From Thiocapsa rosea (GTDB taxonomy: Bacteria; Pseudomonadota; Gammaproteobacteria; Chromatiales; Chromatiaceae), in the NCBI RefSeq assembly GCF_003634315.1, contig NZ_RBXL01000001.1:1-64000 (forward strand): DNA of 64,000 nt, in the 5' to 3' direction. Position numbers and translations under genes: made by a program. Of the stretch, positions 28,312-38,223 are shown in pieces. The notes below the pieces were generated by a model. The model was not told the origin of the DNA, did not search any database, and saw only the letters and a program-made list of their open reading frames with translations. Each line of letters starts with the position of its first letter. Position 1 is the first letter of the stretch.

Positions 28312-29585
28312 GCTGGACGACGGCGGCGGATCTCAAGGCGCAACTGAACCGACTCTGGGATCGCGGCGAGCTGCTGCGCCCGCTGGTCGCCGACGACGTG
28401 GCCGGCACAAGCGGATTCCCGCTGCGTCTGCGATTGAAGGGACCCGGCTCCGCAGATCTGGCCGATCGGTTCGAAGCGGTGCGGGCCTGGATCGCCGAGC
28501 TGACGGCCGTCCCGCGTCTGCGCATCGGATGGCGCGCGGTCAATCATCGCGTGCTCGGCCCTCAGCGTCTGCCCGAGGCCATCTGGGTCGACACGCTCGA
28601 CGACGCGCTCGCCCTGATCGGCCGACGGGGCGATGCGGCCCGGTTCGCCCAATCCGCGGAGATGACCCGATCACGACAACCGGCACTGCTCGACTGGCTC
28701 GGCAGGCGTCCCTTGCAGACCATCGCACTGGCCGACGATTGGGAGCGCCTGCTGGCCGTGGTGGACTGGCTGAGCCACCACCCGCGCCCGGGGGTCTACA
28801 TCCGGCAGGTCGACATCCCCGGCATCCACAGCAAGTTCATCGAGGCGCATCGCCGCGTCCTCTCGGAGCTTTTTGATCTTGTCCTGCCGGCGGAGGCGGT
28901 CGATGCCGATCGCGTCGGCGTCGATGGGTTCGCCGCCCGCTACGGGTTTCTCGACAAGCCCAACCGGATCCGGTTTCGCCTGCTCGACGACGCCGTTCCC
29001 GTGCTGCCCGGACCGCTGCGAGCCGATGTCACCCTGGATGCGGAGAGCTTCGCCCGGCTTGCGATCCCGGTCGATCACGTCTTCATCACCGAGAACGAGA
29101 CCAACTTTCTCGCCTTCCCGGACGCGGCCGCCTCGCTTGTCGTCTTCGGCGCCGGCTATGGCTGGGATGCATTGGCCCGGGCCGAGTGGCTCGGGACCTG
29201 CACCCTGCACTACTGGGGCGACATCGACACCCACGGCTTCGCCATCCTCGACCAGCTCCGCAGCCGGTTCGGCCAAGTTGCCTCCTTCCTGATGGATCGC
29301 GCCACCCTCATGGCGCACGAGACTCTCTGGGGCGAGGAGCCCGGTCAGGTCATGCACGACCTGCCCCGGCTCACCGCGTCGGAACATGCCTTATTCGACG
29401 ACCTGCGCGACAACCGCATCCGCAAAGGCTTGCGTCTAGAGCAGGAGCGGATCGGGTTCCGGTGGGTGGAGACTGCGCTTGCGGATGCGCTGCTCGACAA
29501 CAGCGGTGATCTTGGCCGCCCTACACGACAAGATCTCCTGCAAGCGATGGTTTATCGGGACGCGGAAGAGAGTCGCACGGTATGA
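28308..29585 (+). CDS. jetD: Wadjet nuclease subunit JetD
   Basis: A 425-residue protein with an N-terminal DUF3322 region and a C-terminal DUF2220 Toprim nuclease domain. The Toprim acidic residues are visible in [13 protein letters not shown] and [13 protein letters not shown]. JetD cleaves plasmid DNA once JetABC has stalled on a closed circle. It overlaps jetC by four bases and ends 24 bases before a pair of dispersed repeats. It reads as intact, so all four Wadjet genes are present. Confidence 0.92.
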   Translation: MSWTTAADLKAQLNRLWDRGELLRPLVADDVAGTSGFPLRLRLKGPGSADLADRFEAVRAWIAELTAVPRLRIGWRAVNHRVLGPQRLPEAIWVDTLDDALALIGRRGDAARFAQSAEMTRSRQPALLDWLGRRPLQTIALADDWERLLAVVDWLSHHPRPGVYIRQVDIPGIHSKFIEAHRRVLSELFDLVLPAEAVDADRVGVDGFAARYGFLDKPNRIRFRLLDDAVPVLPGPLRADVTLDAESFARLAIPVDHVFITENETNFLAFPDAAASLVVFGAGYGWDALARAEWLGTCTLHYWGDIDTHGFAILDQLRSRFGQVASFLMDRATLMAHETLWGEEPGQVMHDLPRLTASEHALFDDLRDNRIRKGLRLEQERIGFRWVETALADALLDNSGDLGRPTRQDLLQAMVYRDAEESRTV

Positions 29586-29609
29586 CCGGAGCCCCGTGCC
29601 GCCGAATTT

Positions 29610-29693
29610 AAACCGCGTCCGGTGCGATATGCGTCGTGTGTTGGATTGGCTTGGCCGCGCCAGATCCGACGACCGTCGGAGCGGGCGCGGTTT
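29610..29693. repeat. 82-85 bp dispersed repeat, copy 4 (type B)
   Basis: Bounded by AAACCGCGTC and a GGCGCGGTTT-type right end. The interior CCGGTGCGATATGCGTC ... is shared with the copy at 34589-34672. Confidence 0.85.
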
Positions 29694-29719
29694 AGAGCAT
29701 TAAAAAAGCTAAAAGTTTT

Positions 29720-29800
29720 AAACCGCGTCTCGCCAAGATCAAGGGAGTCTCCGACGCTAAACACAACATGAAAACGACGCATGTCGCTCCGGACGCGGTT
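29720..29800. repeat. 82-85 bp dispersed repeat, copy 5 (type C)
   Basis: Bounded by AAACCGCGTC and GGACGCGGTT, it lies 26 bases after copy 4. Its right end is the reverse complement of copy 4's left end (GCGTCCGG.GCGA.ATGCGTC), so the pair forms a palindrome of about 190 bases. It ends 7 bases before the stop codon of the DUF945 gene. Confidence 0.85.
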
Positions 29801-29807
29801 CAGGCAT

Positions 29808-31205
29808 TTACCGAAGCGGCACCGTCTTGCCGTTGATGGTCAAGAGCCCGTCGCCTAGGCGTAATGCAGAGGAGACCCTGTTGGCGCGCCGCGTGACCCA
29901 ACCATCGCGGATCCACCCGCCGAGCAGGGTCTGCGCCTCTTGCCTCGCGATTTGTTCGGCCGTCGGCGCCGATATCGGCAGAAACTCGTCCTCGAAGCCG
30001 GGTTCGAGCGAGCGCGCGATCCAGTCCAGCGCGACCGACTCCGGAAGCTCCAGATCGCCGTCGGCCCGCAGCAGGATCACCCAATCGACGACCCCCGAGG
30101 TCAGCCCGCTCGGTGCATCGGTGCCCGGGTCGAAACGCAGATCGAGCCGCCCCAATGCAAGTCCGTCGGGGGTCTCGATGCGAATCGGCTCGACGCCGAT
30201 CCGTGTCGCGCTTTCGATGAAACGCGGGGCGAGACTCGCGATCAGGCCGGCCGTGACCAGGCCCCGCATCTCCTGCGCGACCTGGTCAGTGGCCAGCAGG
30301 CGGATGCCCTCGCCCAGGTCGGCGAGCGCCTCGGCGTCCAGACGCTCGCCCGAAAGGCCGAGCTCCGATCGACCGTAGGTCATGGAATCGGTGGCGAGCT
30401 GCTTCGCGGAGAGCCCGAGACGCAGATCCAGGAGACCATCGCGAAGCGCTCGCGACAGGGTCGCCGAGAGGCCCTCGATCCGCAGCGACGGCGGTGCGGG
30501 TGTCGCCGAGCCAACCGCGCCCGCGGTGTCCTCGACCTCGACCAACGCCACCTGCAAGCGACCCGTGCCGGTGGAATCGTCGGGCTGATCGGCCTCGAAT
30601 TGAAGATCGGACAGGCGCGCGAGTGGCCCCGTCGGTGTCGTCAGCGCGGCTTCGGGGAGCGTCAGCCGAACCTCGACGGCCTCCTGCCCGGCGGACACCA
30701 CCAGCTCGCCGTCGAGCGGCCCGTGTCGCAACCCCATCACCTGCGTCGTCGGCAGGGTCTCGCCCGGCGGCACCCGCAGATCCATCCGGCCGGAGCCGTC
30801 CGCATACAGATCGATGGTCATCGGCAGCACAGGAAGGGCGACGGGGAACCCCTGAACCTCGAGCCGGGTGTGGACACGGCCGAGAACGGGCGGAAAGCGC
30901 GTTGTGAGCCAGATCCCGGGCCCTTGCTCGATGCGACTCTCCAGTCGAATCCGGGTGGGCGGCAGCGTCGTTTGCAGCGCCGAATCGGGGTTGATCAGCA
31001 CCTCGAACGCGGCGCTGGAGGCGAACCAGCCTCGATTGTAGCTGTTCTCCAGGATCTCCCGGTCCGGCAGATCCTCGATGAGATCAGCCAGGAGATCCTC
31101 GTAGCCGACCTTGGCAAGGTATCCGAGCGCGAGAGGCGCGGCCGCGAGGACCAGGCCGAGGAGGATCGCGATCGTCAGGACCGCACCGCCGAGAAATCGC
31201 CTCAT
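29808..31205 (-). CDS. DUF945 (YdgA-like) family protein
   Basis: A 465-residue protein with an N-terminal membrane anchor or uncleaved signal ([20 protein letters not shown]) and a large periplasmic beta-rich region. YdgA-like features include [18 protein letters not shown] near residue 55 and the C-terminal short hydrophobic stretch. The function of the family is not established. The start overlaps the end of dxs by four bases, so the two genes are co-translated, though no functional link is known. Confidence 0.8.
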   Translation of the reverse strand: MRRFLGGAVLTIAILLGLVLAAAPLALGYLAKVGYEDLLADLIEDLPDREILENSYNRGWFASSAAFEVLINPDSALQTTLPPTRIRLESRIEQGPGIWLTTRFPPVLGRVHTRLEVQGFPVALPVLPMTIDLYADGSGRMDLRVPPGETLPTTQVMGLRHGPLDGELVVSAGQEAVEVRLTLPEAALTTPTGPLARLSDLQFEADQPDDSTGTGRLQVALVEVEDTAGAVGSATPAPPSLRIEGLSATLSRALRDGLLDLRLGLSAKQLATDSMTYGRSELGLSGERLDAEALADLGEGIRLLATDQVAQEMRGLVTAGLIASLAPRFIESATRIGVEPIRIETPDGLALGRLDLRFDPGTDAPSGLTSGVVDWVILLRADGDLELPESVALDWIARSLEPGFEDEFLPISAPTAEQIARQEAQTLLGGWIRDGWVTRRANRVSSALRLGDGLLTINGKTVPLR

Positions 31206-33187
31206 GCGGCGCCGGCGCCCTGGTGTCTGACCCGGACGCCGTCCGCGGATCCAGCGTCCGCGACCATCGAAAGGTCACGATCGGGGAACCGAAGCCCGTA
31301 GACGTCGCGCACGGAGGCGAGGATACCGTCGGCGTCCAGACCACAGGCGGCGAGCTGTTGGGCATGCTCGGCATGATCGATATAGCGATCCGGCAGCCCG
31401 AGATGCACGCAGTGGACCTCGATGCCTTCGGCGGCCAACCACTCGGCCACGCCGCTCCCGGCGCCGCCGGCGATGCTGTTCTCCTCGACGGTCACCAGCA
31501 GGTCATGCCCCTCGGCCAGCGCCCGGATCAGCGGACCGTCGAGCGGTTTGACGAAGCGCATGTTGGCCACCGTCGCATCCAAGGTCTCCGCTGCCGTCAA
31601 TGCAGGCGTGACCATGCTGCCGAAGGCGAGCAGCGCCACCCGACTCCCCTGCCGGAGGACCTCGCCGCGCCCGATCGGCAGAGCCGGCGCCTCGGGGTCG
31701 ATCGCCACGCCTGGCCCGCCGCCGCGCGGATAACGAACCATCGCCGGACCCGGATATTCGTAGGCGGTCCGAAGCATGGCGCGACACTCGTTCTCGTGGG
31801 CCGGCGCCATGATGACGAGCTGGGGCAGCGGCCGGCTGAAGCTCAGATCGAAACTGCCGGCATGGGTCGCCCCGTCCGCGCCGACCAGGCCGCCGCGGTC
31901 GACCGCGAAGGTCACGTCCAACCCTTGAAGGCAGACGTCGTGGATCAGTTGATCGTAGGCACGCTGCAGAAAACTCGAATAGATGGCGACGACGGGTTTG
32001 ACGCCCTCGCAGGCCATGCCCGCCGCCAAGGTCACCGCGTGCTGCTCGGCGATCCCGACGTCGAAGAAGCGCTCCGGGAAGCGTTTGGAGAAGACCGTCA
32101 GGCCGGACCCCTCGCACATCGCCGGCGTGATGCCGACCAGGCGTGGATCCGCCTCGGCCGTGTCGCAGAGCCAACTGCCGAAGATCTGCGTGTAGGTCGG
32201 GCCTTTGGAGGCGCCCTTGCGCAGCTCGCCGGTGCGTCGATCGAACGGCGTGACGCCGTGATAGGTCACCGGCTGGCCCTCGGCAGGCTCGTAGCCGTGG
32301 CCCTTCTGGGTCACTACATGGAGGAAGCGCTGACCGCGCATCTCCTTGATGTTGCGCAACGTCTTGACCACGGAATGCACATCGTGGCCGTCGATGGGGC
32401 CGATGTAGTTGAACCCGAGCTCCTCGAACAGGGTGCTCGGCATCAACATGCCCTTCATGTGCTCTTCCCAGCGCCCGACCAGATGACGCAGTTGCGGCAT
32501 GCCGCGTAAGGCGGTCTTGCTGCCCTCGCGCATGGTCGTGTAGATCTTGCCCGACAGCAGCCGCGCAAGATGGTTGGTAATGGCCCCGACGGGCGGGGAG
32601 ATGGACATCTCGTTGTCGTTGAGGATGACGACCAGATCGATATCCATCGAGCCCGCGTGGTTGAGCGCCTCGAACGCCATGCCGGCACTCAAGGCCCCGT
32701 CGCCGATGATGGCGACGGCATCGCGGTGTTCGCCTTGTTGTCTCGCGGCCAAAGCCATGCCGAGCGCGGCACTGATGGAGGTGCTGGAATGGCCGACGCC
32801 GAAGCAGTCGTAGTCGCTCTCGCAGCGCTTAGGAAAGCCGGAGAGTCCGTCTTTCTGGCGCAAGGTGGGCATACGATCGCGCCGCCCGGTCAGAATCTTA
32901 TGCGGGTAGGCCTGGTGGCCGACGTCCCAGACCAGCCGGTCGGCGGGGGTGTCGAAGACGTAGTGCAGTCCGACCGTCAACTCGACCACGCCGAGGCCGG
33001 CAGCAAGATGACCGCCGGTTTGCGAGACGGTGTCGACGAGATAGCCCCGCAGCTCGTTGACGACAGAAGGCAGCAGATGCTCCGGCAAGGCGCGAAGATC
33101 CGCCGGGGAGTTGATAGAAGCCAGCAACGGATAGCGGTGCAGGGTGATACCGGTGTCACTCGAAGGGCGGTCGGGCATGGTCGGCAT
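31202..33187 (-). CDS. dxs: 1-deoxy-D-xylulose-5-phosphate synthase
   Basis: A 661-residue thiamine-diphosphate enzyme. It condenses pyruvate and glyceraldehyde 3-phosphate in the first step of the MEP isoprenoid pathway, which feeds carotenoids, quinones and bacteriochlorophyll tails. Visible motifs are [40 protein letters not shown] with [10 protein letters not shown] (cofactor binding), [17 protein letters not shown] (catalytic Glu) and [18 protein letters not shown]. An in-frame ATG nine bases downstream (MPDRPS) is an alternative start. Confidence 0.97.
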   Translation of the reverse strand: MPTMPDRPSSDTGITLHRYPLLASINSPADLRALPEHLLPSVVNELRGYLVDTVSQTGGHLAAGLGVVELTVGLHYVFDTPADRLVWDVGHQAYPHKILTGRRDRMPTLRQKDGLSGFPKRCESDYDCFGVGHSSTSISAALGMALAARQQGEHRDAVAIIGDGALSAGMAFEALNHAGSMDIDLVVILNDNEMSISPPVGAITNHLARLLSGKIYTTMREGSKTALRGMPQLRHLVGRWEEHMKGMLMPSTLFEELGFNYIGPIDGHDVHSVVKTLRNIKEMRGQRFLHVVTQKGHGYEPAEGQPVTYHGVTPFDRRTGELRKGASKGPTYTQIFGSWLCDTAEADPRLVGITPAMCEGSGLTVFSKRFPERFFDVGIAEQHAVTLAAGMACEGVKPVVAIYSSFLQRAYDQLIHDVCLQGLDVTFAVDRGGLVGADGATHAGSFDLSFSRPLPQLVIMAPAHENECRAMLRTAYEYPGPAMVRYPRGGGPGVAIDPEAPALPIGRGEVLRQGSRVALLAFGSMVTPALTAAETLDATVANMRFVKPLDGPLIRALAEGHDLLVTVEENSIAGGAGSGVAEWLAAEGIEVHCVHLGLPDRYIDHAEHAQQLAACGLDADGILASVRDVYGLRFPDRDLSMVADAGSADGVRVRHQGAGAA

Positions 33188-33240
33188 TCGCGCATAGCTG
33201 AGACGGTGCGCTAGTTTAGACGAATCGCCGCGCGGCTGCT

Positions 33241-33292
33241 AAACCGCGTCCAGAGCGAGATGCTCACTTTCGCGTGAGTTCGACGTTTGGTG
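33241..33292. repeat. 82-85 bp dispersed repeat, half copy (type A)
   Basis: The left 52 bases of a type A unit (AAACCGCGTCCAGAGCGAGA ...) match 7752 and 34780 but stop at TTTGGTGC. The right 29 bases lie in the coding sequence of the next gene and encode its last residues. Confidence 0.8.
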
Positions 33293-34577
33293 CGATGACG
33301 GCCGTCGCCCCGAGCGCAAAGAGCAGCAGAAGGACACCGACCCCGGGGTGCACGAGCAGCTCGGGCGCCAGCAGCATCACCCCGCCGAGTCCCAGCATCA
33401 TCAGACCCGAGAGGAGCTTGAGGATCCGCCCCTGACGCTCGGTGAGTTTTTTCGCCCCCAGCGTGAAGGTGAAGACCAGCACGATGGCCAGAAGCGGCAG
33501 GACGTAGATCAGATTGTAGAGGGCCAGGTAGCCGTAATAGGCCGGCGCCGAGAGCTCGTGCAGCGTCAGCACCCGGGTGTAGACCATCGGGAAACCCGCG
33601 GTGCAGAGCAGCTCGTAGCTGTTCGCCGCCAACGCCAGGACGAGCGTTCCGATCAACATGGCCCCGAGACGGTCGGCCGCGAGCAGGGCGCGCATCCGCG
33701 CGAAGAGTCCGGGTTTCGCATGGTCGGGGATCGAGAGGCTCGGTCCGCGACGAAAGAAAAAATAATCCTTCACGTTCAGCCCGCCGACCAGGAGCGCGAC
33801 CAGCCCGGCGACCGTCGTCACCGCCGCCGCCCCGCCGACGACCAGGAAAAGGTTCAGCCATGCGGCCATGAACAAGAAATAGACCAACCCGGAAAAGAGC
33901 ACGAAGGTGCCGCCGATCAACAGCATCCGCGCCCGACTGCGGGCATGCACCATCAAACTCAGCAGGAAGAAGAGGACGAAGAAGGCGCAGGGATTGAAGG
34001 CATCGAGCCCGGCCAGCACCAGCGTGAAGACCGGCAGCGAGATGGCCTCTGGGTCCATCGCCCCCAAGAGCGGCAACCGGATGCCCTCCGGCGAAGGCGG
34101 CGCCGAGACCTCGGCACCCGGTGCGTCACCCTGCCTCGCGACCTGACGACAGAACCGCGCCAGACCAAGCAATTGCGCCCCGACTCCTTCGGCATCGTCG
34201 AAACCGGTCAGCATCCGCCCGCAGACGAAGAAGGCCGGAACCGAGCGGGCCTCCTCGCCCAGCGCGCGAGCCATCGCGACATAGCGCGCGACATGCGCGC
34301 GATCGGCAGCCAACTCGTAGGACCGCACCTGGATCCAGGGCTGCGCTTCGCCCAGGCCCTCCAGAAAATCCAGCGCCACCGTACAATGCGGACAGGTCCT
34401 GGACCAGAAAACGTAGAGCGGAACCCTGATCTCACCCTCGACGTCGGTCAGGACCCAATCCGGAGCCTGCTCGGGCCGCGGATCGGCGAAGTGATCGGAG
34501 GATGCGGCGAGGACGAAGGCGGAGGACACCAAGAGCACGGCGAGAATTAGGCTCCGCAAGACGTTCAACAGCGCCAT
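33264..34577 (-). CDS. Thioredoxin-like/DsbD-like membrane fusion protein
   Basis: A 437-residue protein. A signal sequence (residues 1-25) is followed by a thioredoxin-fold domain with CxxC (WSRTCPHC near residue 60). After a linker there are six or seven transmembrane helices from about residue 175, with DAFNPCAFFVLFF and a second cysteine in LLCTAGFP, as in CcdA/DsbD electron carriers. It probably moves reducing power across the membrane for periplasmic thiol chemistry. ATG 34577 follows AGGAGG. The last nine residues, APNVELTRK, and the stop are encoded by a dispersed repeat. Confidence 0.78.
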   Translation of the reverse strand: MALLNVLRSLILAVLLVSSAFVLAASSDHFADPRPEQAPDWVLTDVEGEIRVPLYVFWSRTCPHCTVALDFLEGLGEAQPWIQVRSYELAADRAHVARYVAMARALGEEARSVPAFFVCGRMLTGFDDAEGVGAQLLGLARFCRQVARQGDAPGAEVSAPPSPEGIRLPLLGAMDPEAISLPVFTLVLAGLDAFNPCAFFVLFFLLSLMVHARSRARMLLIGGTFVLFSGLVYFLFMAAWLNLFLVVGGAAAVTTVAGLVALLVGGLNVKDYFFFRRGPSLSIPDHAKPGLFARMRALLAADRLGAMLIGTLVLALAANSYELLCTAGFPMVYTRVLTLHELSAPAYYGYLALYNLIYVLPLLAIVLVFTFTLGAKKLTERQGRILKLLSGLMMLGLGGVMLLAPELLVHPGVGVLLLLFALGATAVIAPNVELTRK

Positions 34578-34588
34578 CATCACCTCCT

Positions 34589-34672
34589 AAACCGCGCCCG
34601 GAGCGGTATGCGTCATTTGCTGGCATGGCTTGGCCGTGCCAGCTCCTACGACTGTCGGAGCTGGCGCGGTTT
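34589..34672. repeat. 82-85 bp dispersed repeat, copy 6 (type B)
   Basis: Bounded by AAACCGCGCC and GGCGCGGTTT. It lies directly against the AGGAGG Shine-Dalgarno (34583-34588 complement) of the DsbD-like gene. Confidence 0.85.
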
Positions 34673-34697
34673 AAAGCATTGAAAAAGATTAACTTTT

Positions 34698-34779
34698 AAA
34701 CCGCGCATCACTGAGATCCAGGATATCTCCAAAACCAAACGCAAGGTGAAAATGACGCATATCGCTCTGGACGCAGTTT
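34698..34779. repeat. 82-85 bp dispersed repeat, copy 7 (type C)
   Basis: Bounded by AAACCGCGC and GACGCAGTTT. It pairs with copy 6 as copy 5 does with copy 4, with the same 25-base AT-rich linker (GCATTGAAAAAGATTAAC). Confidence 0.85.
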
Positions 34780-34861
34780 AAACCGCGCCCAGAGCGAAAT
34801 ACTCGTTTTCGAGTGAGTTCGGCGTTTGGTGCATCCACGCCCCTTAGCGGGGACGCGGTTT
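34780..34861. repeat. 82-85 bp dispersed repeat, copy 8 (type A), plus a fragment
   Basis: Bounded by AAACCGCGCC and GACGCGGTTT, directly joined to copy 7. It is followed by the same AT-rich linker as at 7834. A truncated AAACCGCCCC end at 34887 supplies the cbbR stop codon. Confidence 0.83.
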
Positions 34862-34884
34862 AAAATCATATCTTTTTTAATCTC

Positions 34885-35811
34885 TTAAACCGCCCCGGCC
34901 CCGAGAAAGATCGGCGGAGCAATCACTGCGGCCTCCGTCAAAACGAACTCCCGAAAGGCGTTGGCCGCCGGCGAGAGACGCTTGCCTCGGCGATAGACCA
35001 GATACCACTGGCGCTGGTCGGGGAATCCTTCGACATCCAAGGTGACGAGTCGGCGCGTCTCGAGCTCCAGCTCGATCGTGTGCATCGACACGACGCTGAG
35101 GCCCAGCCCTGAGCGAACCGCCTGCTTCACGGCCTCGTTGCGGGTCATCTGCATCCCGTGACGGATGGCCAGACCGCGCTCGCCGAAGAAGCGCTCCATC
35201 GTCTGCCGCGTGCCTGAGCCGGGCTCGCGCATCACGAAGACCTCCTCGGCCAACCGCGCGAGACCGATCGCCCGCTCGCCCACGAGTGGATGATCGGGCG
35301 GCGCGATCACCACCAGCGGATTCGCCATGAACGCCTCGGACTCGACCTCCATGTCCGTCGGCGGCACGCCCATCAGCACCAGATCGACCGTATTGTCGTA
35401 CAGCATGCGCACCAGCTGCTCGCGATTGGTGACGTCGAGCTGCAGACCGATCCCCGGATAGCGCTGCTGGAAGATCGCCAAGAGGCGCGGCGCGAAATAG
35501 TTGACCGTGCTCGCGACCGCGAGATGCAGCCGACCGCGGCTGACCCCTTTCAGTGACTCGAGCACCTCTTCCATCTCCTGCAGGGCGCTGTTGACGGTAC
35601 GGCCATAGTCGTAGACCTCCCGACCGGCCTCGGTCAACAAAATGCGATTGCCGAGACGCTCGAACAGCGGCAGTCCGGCCTCCTCCTCAAGCTGACGCAC
35701 CTGCATCGAGACGGCGGGTTGAGTGAGATGCAGCTCCTCGGCCGCTCGCGTGTAACTGAGGTGGCGCGCGACGGCATCGAAGACCTTGAGCTGTCGGAGT
35801 GAGACATGCAC
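34885..35811 (-). CDS. cbbR: LysR-type regulator of the Calvin-cycle operon
   Basis: A 308-residue LysR-type regulator. The helix-turn-helix is in residues 1-60 (LRQLKVFDAVARHLSYTRAA, LTQPAVSMQVRQLEEEAG). The effector-binding domain follows (LHLAVASTVNYFAPRLLAIF). The family, and its divergent position to cbbL, identify it as CbbR, which activates cbb genes in response to metabolites. The GTG at 35811 (VHVSLRQLKVF) is chosen; the frame stays open upstream only because a heptamer tandem repeat there lacks stops. The final codon and stop lie in a repeat fragment. Confidence 0.9.
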   Translation of the reverse strand: MHVSLRQLKVFDAVARHLSYTRAAEELHLTQPAVSMQVRQLEEEAGLPLFERLGNRILLTEAGREVYDYGRTVNSALQEMEEVLESLKGVSRGRLHLAVASTVNYFAPRLLAIFQQRYPGIGLQLDVTNREQLVRMLYDNTVDLVLMGVPPTDMEVESEAFMANPLVVIAPPDHPLVGERAIGLARLAEEVFVMREPGSGTRQTMERFFGERGLAIRHGMQMTRNEAVKQAVRSGLGLSVVSMHTIELELETRRLVTLDVEGFPDQRQWYLVYRRGKRLSPAANAFREFVLTEAAVIAPPIFLGAGAV

Positions 35812-35850
35812 GAGCGTGGGTCCTCTTTCTTCTGAGCCGCCGGCCGCCAG

Positions 35851-35927
35851 CCTCCTGCCTCCTGCCTCCTGCCTCCTGCCTCCTGCCTCCTGCCTCCTGT
35901 CTCCTGCCTCCTGTCTCCTGCCTCCGG
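35851..35927. repeat. Heptamer tandem repeat upstream of cbbR
   Basis: Eleven consecutive 7-bp units of CCTCCTG (variants TCTCCTG, last unit CCTCCGG). They lie 40 bases before the cbbR start in the shared cbbR-cbbL regulatory region. The copy number is likely to vary. Low-complexity GGCTGATGGCTGGTGGCCGG follows at 35958-35997. Confidence 0.9.
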
Positions 35928-36007
35928 CTGTCAACTATCAGACTTCATCCTTTAGCTGATGGCTGATGGCTGGTGGCCGGCGACCGGCGGCCGGCGGCTA
36001 AACCATA

Positions 36008-36029
36008 GACATAAGTCTATACTTATGTC
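36008..36029. promoter_or_regulatory. Likely CbbR operator, inner palindrome
   Basis: A perfect inverted repeat, GACATAAG and CTTATGTC, separated by TCTATA. It contains a TAAG-N6-CTTA core like LysR-family sites and lies between divergent cbbR and cbbL in an AT-rich patch. The assignment to CbbR is inferred from context. Confidence 0.6.
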
Positions 36030-36031
36030 GA

Positions 36032-36060
36032 CTATAAGCAATATTAACTAGTAATTATAG
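36032..36060. promoter_or_regulatory. Likely second CbbR half-site / cbbL promoter region
   Basis: An imperfect inverted repeat, CTATAA ... TTATAG, two bases from the first palindrome and about 115 bases before cbbL. LysR activators usually bind two adjacent sites, the second near the promoter -35. The promoter boxes cannot be fixed by eye. Confidence 0.4.
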
Positions 36061-36176
36061 GGTTTTTGAATATACTGCCGCACCAGGTTCCAAGCGCGCA
36101 GCGCACCGAGCGGGACTGCGGACCAGCACAGATCTGGACCGGCGAATTTCTTCACTATTTCCGAGGACAAGCGAAC

Positions 36177-37595
36177 ATGGCAAAGACCTACAGCGCGGGC
36201 GTCAAAGAGTATCGCGAAACATACTGGATGCCGGATTACACCCCGTCGGACACCGACCTCCTGGCCTGTTTCAAGATCACTCCGCAAGCAGGCGTTCCGC
36301 GTGAAGAAGCCGCTGCCGCTGTCGCCGCCGAGTCCTCCACCGGCACTTGGACGACGGTCTGGACCGACCTCCTGACCGATATGGACCACTACAAGGGCCG
36401 CGCCTACGCCATCGAGGATGTCCCGGGCAACGACGACGCCTTCTACGCCTTCATCGCCTACCCGATCGACCTGTTCGAAGAAGGCTCGGTCGTCAACGTC
36501 TTCACCTCGCTGGTCGGCAACGTCTTCGGGTTCAAGGCCGTACGCGCGCTGCGTCTGGAAGATGTCCGTTTCCCGATCGCCTATGTCATGACCTGCAACG
36601 GCCCGCCGCACGGCATCCAGGTCGAGCGCGACATCATGAACAAGTACGGTCGCCCGATGCTCGGCTGCACCATCAAGCCGAAGCTGGGTCTGTCCGCCAA
36701 GAACTACGGCCGTGCCGTCTACGAATGTCTGCGCGGCGGTCTGGACTTCACCAAGGACGACGAGAACGTCAACTCACAGCCCTTCATGCGCTGGCGTCAA
36801 CGCTTCGACTTCGTCATGGACGCGATCGACAAGGCCGAGCGCGAGACCGGCGAGCGTAAGGGTCACTACCTGAACGTCACCGCGCCGACCCCGCACGAGA
36901 TGTTCAAGCGTGCCGAGTACGCCAAGGAGATCGGCGCGCCGATCATCATGCACGACTACATCACCGGCGGCTTCTGCGCCAACACCGGTCTGGCCCAGTG
37001 GTGTCGCGACAACGGCGTGCTCCTGCACATCCACCGTGCGATGCACGCCGTGCTCGACCGCAACCCGAACCACGGCATCCATTTCCGTGTGCTGACCAAG
37101 ATCCTGCGTCTGTCCGGCGGCGACCATCTGCACACCGGCACCGTCGTCGGCAAGCTCGAAGGCGACCGCGAGTCGACCCTCGGCTGGATCGACCTGCTCC
37201 GTGAGTCCTACATCAAGGAAGACCGCTCGCGCGGCATCTTCTTCGACCAAGACTGGGGCTCCATGCCCGGCGCCTTCGCGGTCGCCTCCGGCGGTATCCA
37301 CATCTGGCACATGCCCGCGCTGGTGAACATCTTCGGCGACGACGCCGTCCTGCAGTTCGGCGGCGGCACCCTGGGCCATCCCTGGGGCAACGCGGCCGGC
37401 GCCGCGGCCAACCGTGTCGCGCTCGAAGCCTGTGTGGAGGCGCGCAATCAGGGTGTCGCGATCGAGAAGGAAGGCAAGGAGATCCTCACCAACGCCGCCA
37501 AGCACAGCCCCGAGCTCAAGATCGCCATGGAGACCTGGAAGGAGATCAAGTTCGAGTTCGATACCGTCGATAAGCTCGACGTTTCGCACAAGTAA
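36177..37595 (+). CDS. cbbL: RuBisCO large subunit, form IA
   Basis: A 472-residue large subunit that carboxylates ribulose 1,5-bisphosphate. Active-site motifs are TIKPKLGLS (catalytic Lys), [20 protein letters not shown] (carbamylated Lys with metal-binding Asp and Glu), IHRAMHAV and [14 protein letters not shown]. Sequence style and neighbours cbbS-cbbQ-cbbO point to the non-carboxysomal form IAq. ATG 36177 ([12 protein letters not shown]) follows GAGGAC. It is the first gene of the cbb operon, about 365 bases from cbbR. Confidence 0.98.
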   Translation: MAKTYSAGVKEYRETYWMPDYTPSDTDLLACFKITPQAGVPREEAAAAVAAESSTGTWTTVWTDLLTDMDHYKGRAYAIEDVPGNDDAFYAFIAYPIDLFEEGSVVNVFTSLVGNVFGFKAVRALRLEDVRFPIAYVMTCNGPPHGIQVERDIMNKYGRPMLGCTIKPKLGLSAKNYGRAVYECLRGGLDFTKDDENVNSQPFMRWRQRFDFVMDAIDKAERETGERKGHYLNVTAPTPHEMFKRAEYAKEIGAPIIMHDYITGGFCANTGLAQWCRDNGVLLHIHRAMHAVLDRNPNHGIHFRVLTKILRLSGGDHLHTGTVVGKLEGDRESTLGWIDLLRESYIKEDRSRGIFFDQDWGSMPGAFAVASGGIHIWHMPALVNIFGDDAVLQFGGGTLGHPWGNAAGAAANRVALEACVEARNQGVAIEKEGKEILTNAAKHSPELKIAMETWKEIKFEFDTVDKLDVSHK

Positions 37596-37682
37596 GCTGT
37601 CAGCCATCAGCTGTCAGCGATCAGCCATGGGCGATCGGCGCGAAGCGCCGGCCTGTTGCTGAGAGCTGACGGCTGAAAGCTC
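37596..37682. repeat. Low-complexity spacer between cbbL and cbbS
   Basis: AGCTGTCAGCCATCAGCTGT-type motifs recur in direct and inverted orientation (GCTGAGAGCTGACGGCTGAA at the far end). They can form a large hairpin. Similar strings occur before cbbR and cbbO. Confidence 0.6.
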
Positions 37683-37741
37683 AACGCCAGCGACGCTTAC
37701 GATCGATTTTCACCACGAACCCAGTTTCGGAGTAACACCCC

Positions 37742-38098
37742 ATGAGCACCATGCAGGACTATCAATCCAGCCTCGACGATCCGAGCAGCCGCAAGTTCGA
37801 GACCTTCTCCTATCTGCCCGAGATGGATCAGGCCCGCATTCGCAAGCAGGTCGAGTACATCGTCGCCAAGGGCTGGAACCCGGCTATCGAGCACAGCGAG
37901 CCGGAAAACGCCTTCGATCACTACTGGTACATGTGGAAGCTGCCGATGTTCGGCGAGACCGACGTGGACACCATCCTGGCCGAGGCGGAAGCCTGCCACA
38001 AGGCGCACCCGGATAACCATGTGCGTCTCGTCGGCTACGACAACTACGCTCAGTCCAAGGGCGCCGAGATGGTCGTTTTCCGCGGCAAGCCGGTCTGA
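37742..38098 (+). CDS. cbbS: RuBisCO small subunit
   Basis: A 118-residue small subunit that caps the L8S8 enzyme. Typical segments are [50 protein letters not shown] and [23 protein letters not shown] 37742 follows GGAG. It is 146 bases after cbbL; the spacer is a low-complexity palindromic repeat. Confidence 0.98.
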   Translation: MSTMQDYQSSLDDPSSRKFETFSYLPEMDQARIRKQVEYIVAKGWNPAIEHSEPENAFDHYWYMWKLPMFGETDVDTILAEAEACHKAHPDNHVRLVGYDNYAQSKGAEMVVFRGKPV

Positions 38099-38100
38099 CG

Positions 38101-38128
38101 ATCGGTTTTCGCTTGGGCGAAAACCGAT
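38101..38128 (+). terminator. Hairpin after cbbS (stabiliser or partial terminator)
   Basis: A 12-bp perfect stem (ATCGGTTTTCGC) with loop TTGG lies two bases after the cbbS stop. It has no T-run, so it may protect the abundant cbbLS mRNA. Confidence 0.6.
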
Positions 38129-38152
38129 GATCTAACAAACAGGGATTGACGG

Positions 38153-38192
38153 AAAAAGCCCCTGTCCTGGCGTGCGGGGCAGGGGCTTTTTG
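38153..38192 (+). terminator. Rho-independent terminator between cbbS and cbbQ
   Basis: The stem AAAAAGCCCCTG / CAGGGGCTTTTT is followed by T-rich sequence. It lies 30 bases before cbbQ. It would lower transcription of cbbQ-cbbO relative to cbbLS. Confidence 0.85.
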
Positions 38193-38223
38193 GTCATCGG
38201 CTTGTGAACGAGAGAGCAATGAG

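Noticed and set aside
35851-35927. Regular short repeats resembling a CRISPR array
   Set aside because: The units are 7 bp in direct tandem with no spacers, so this is a microsatellite.
36066-36176. N-terminal extension of CbbL from an upstream in-frame start
   Set aside because: The RuBisCO family begins near [12 protein letters not shown]; the extension runs into the regulatory region and ATG 36177 has a GAGGAC site.
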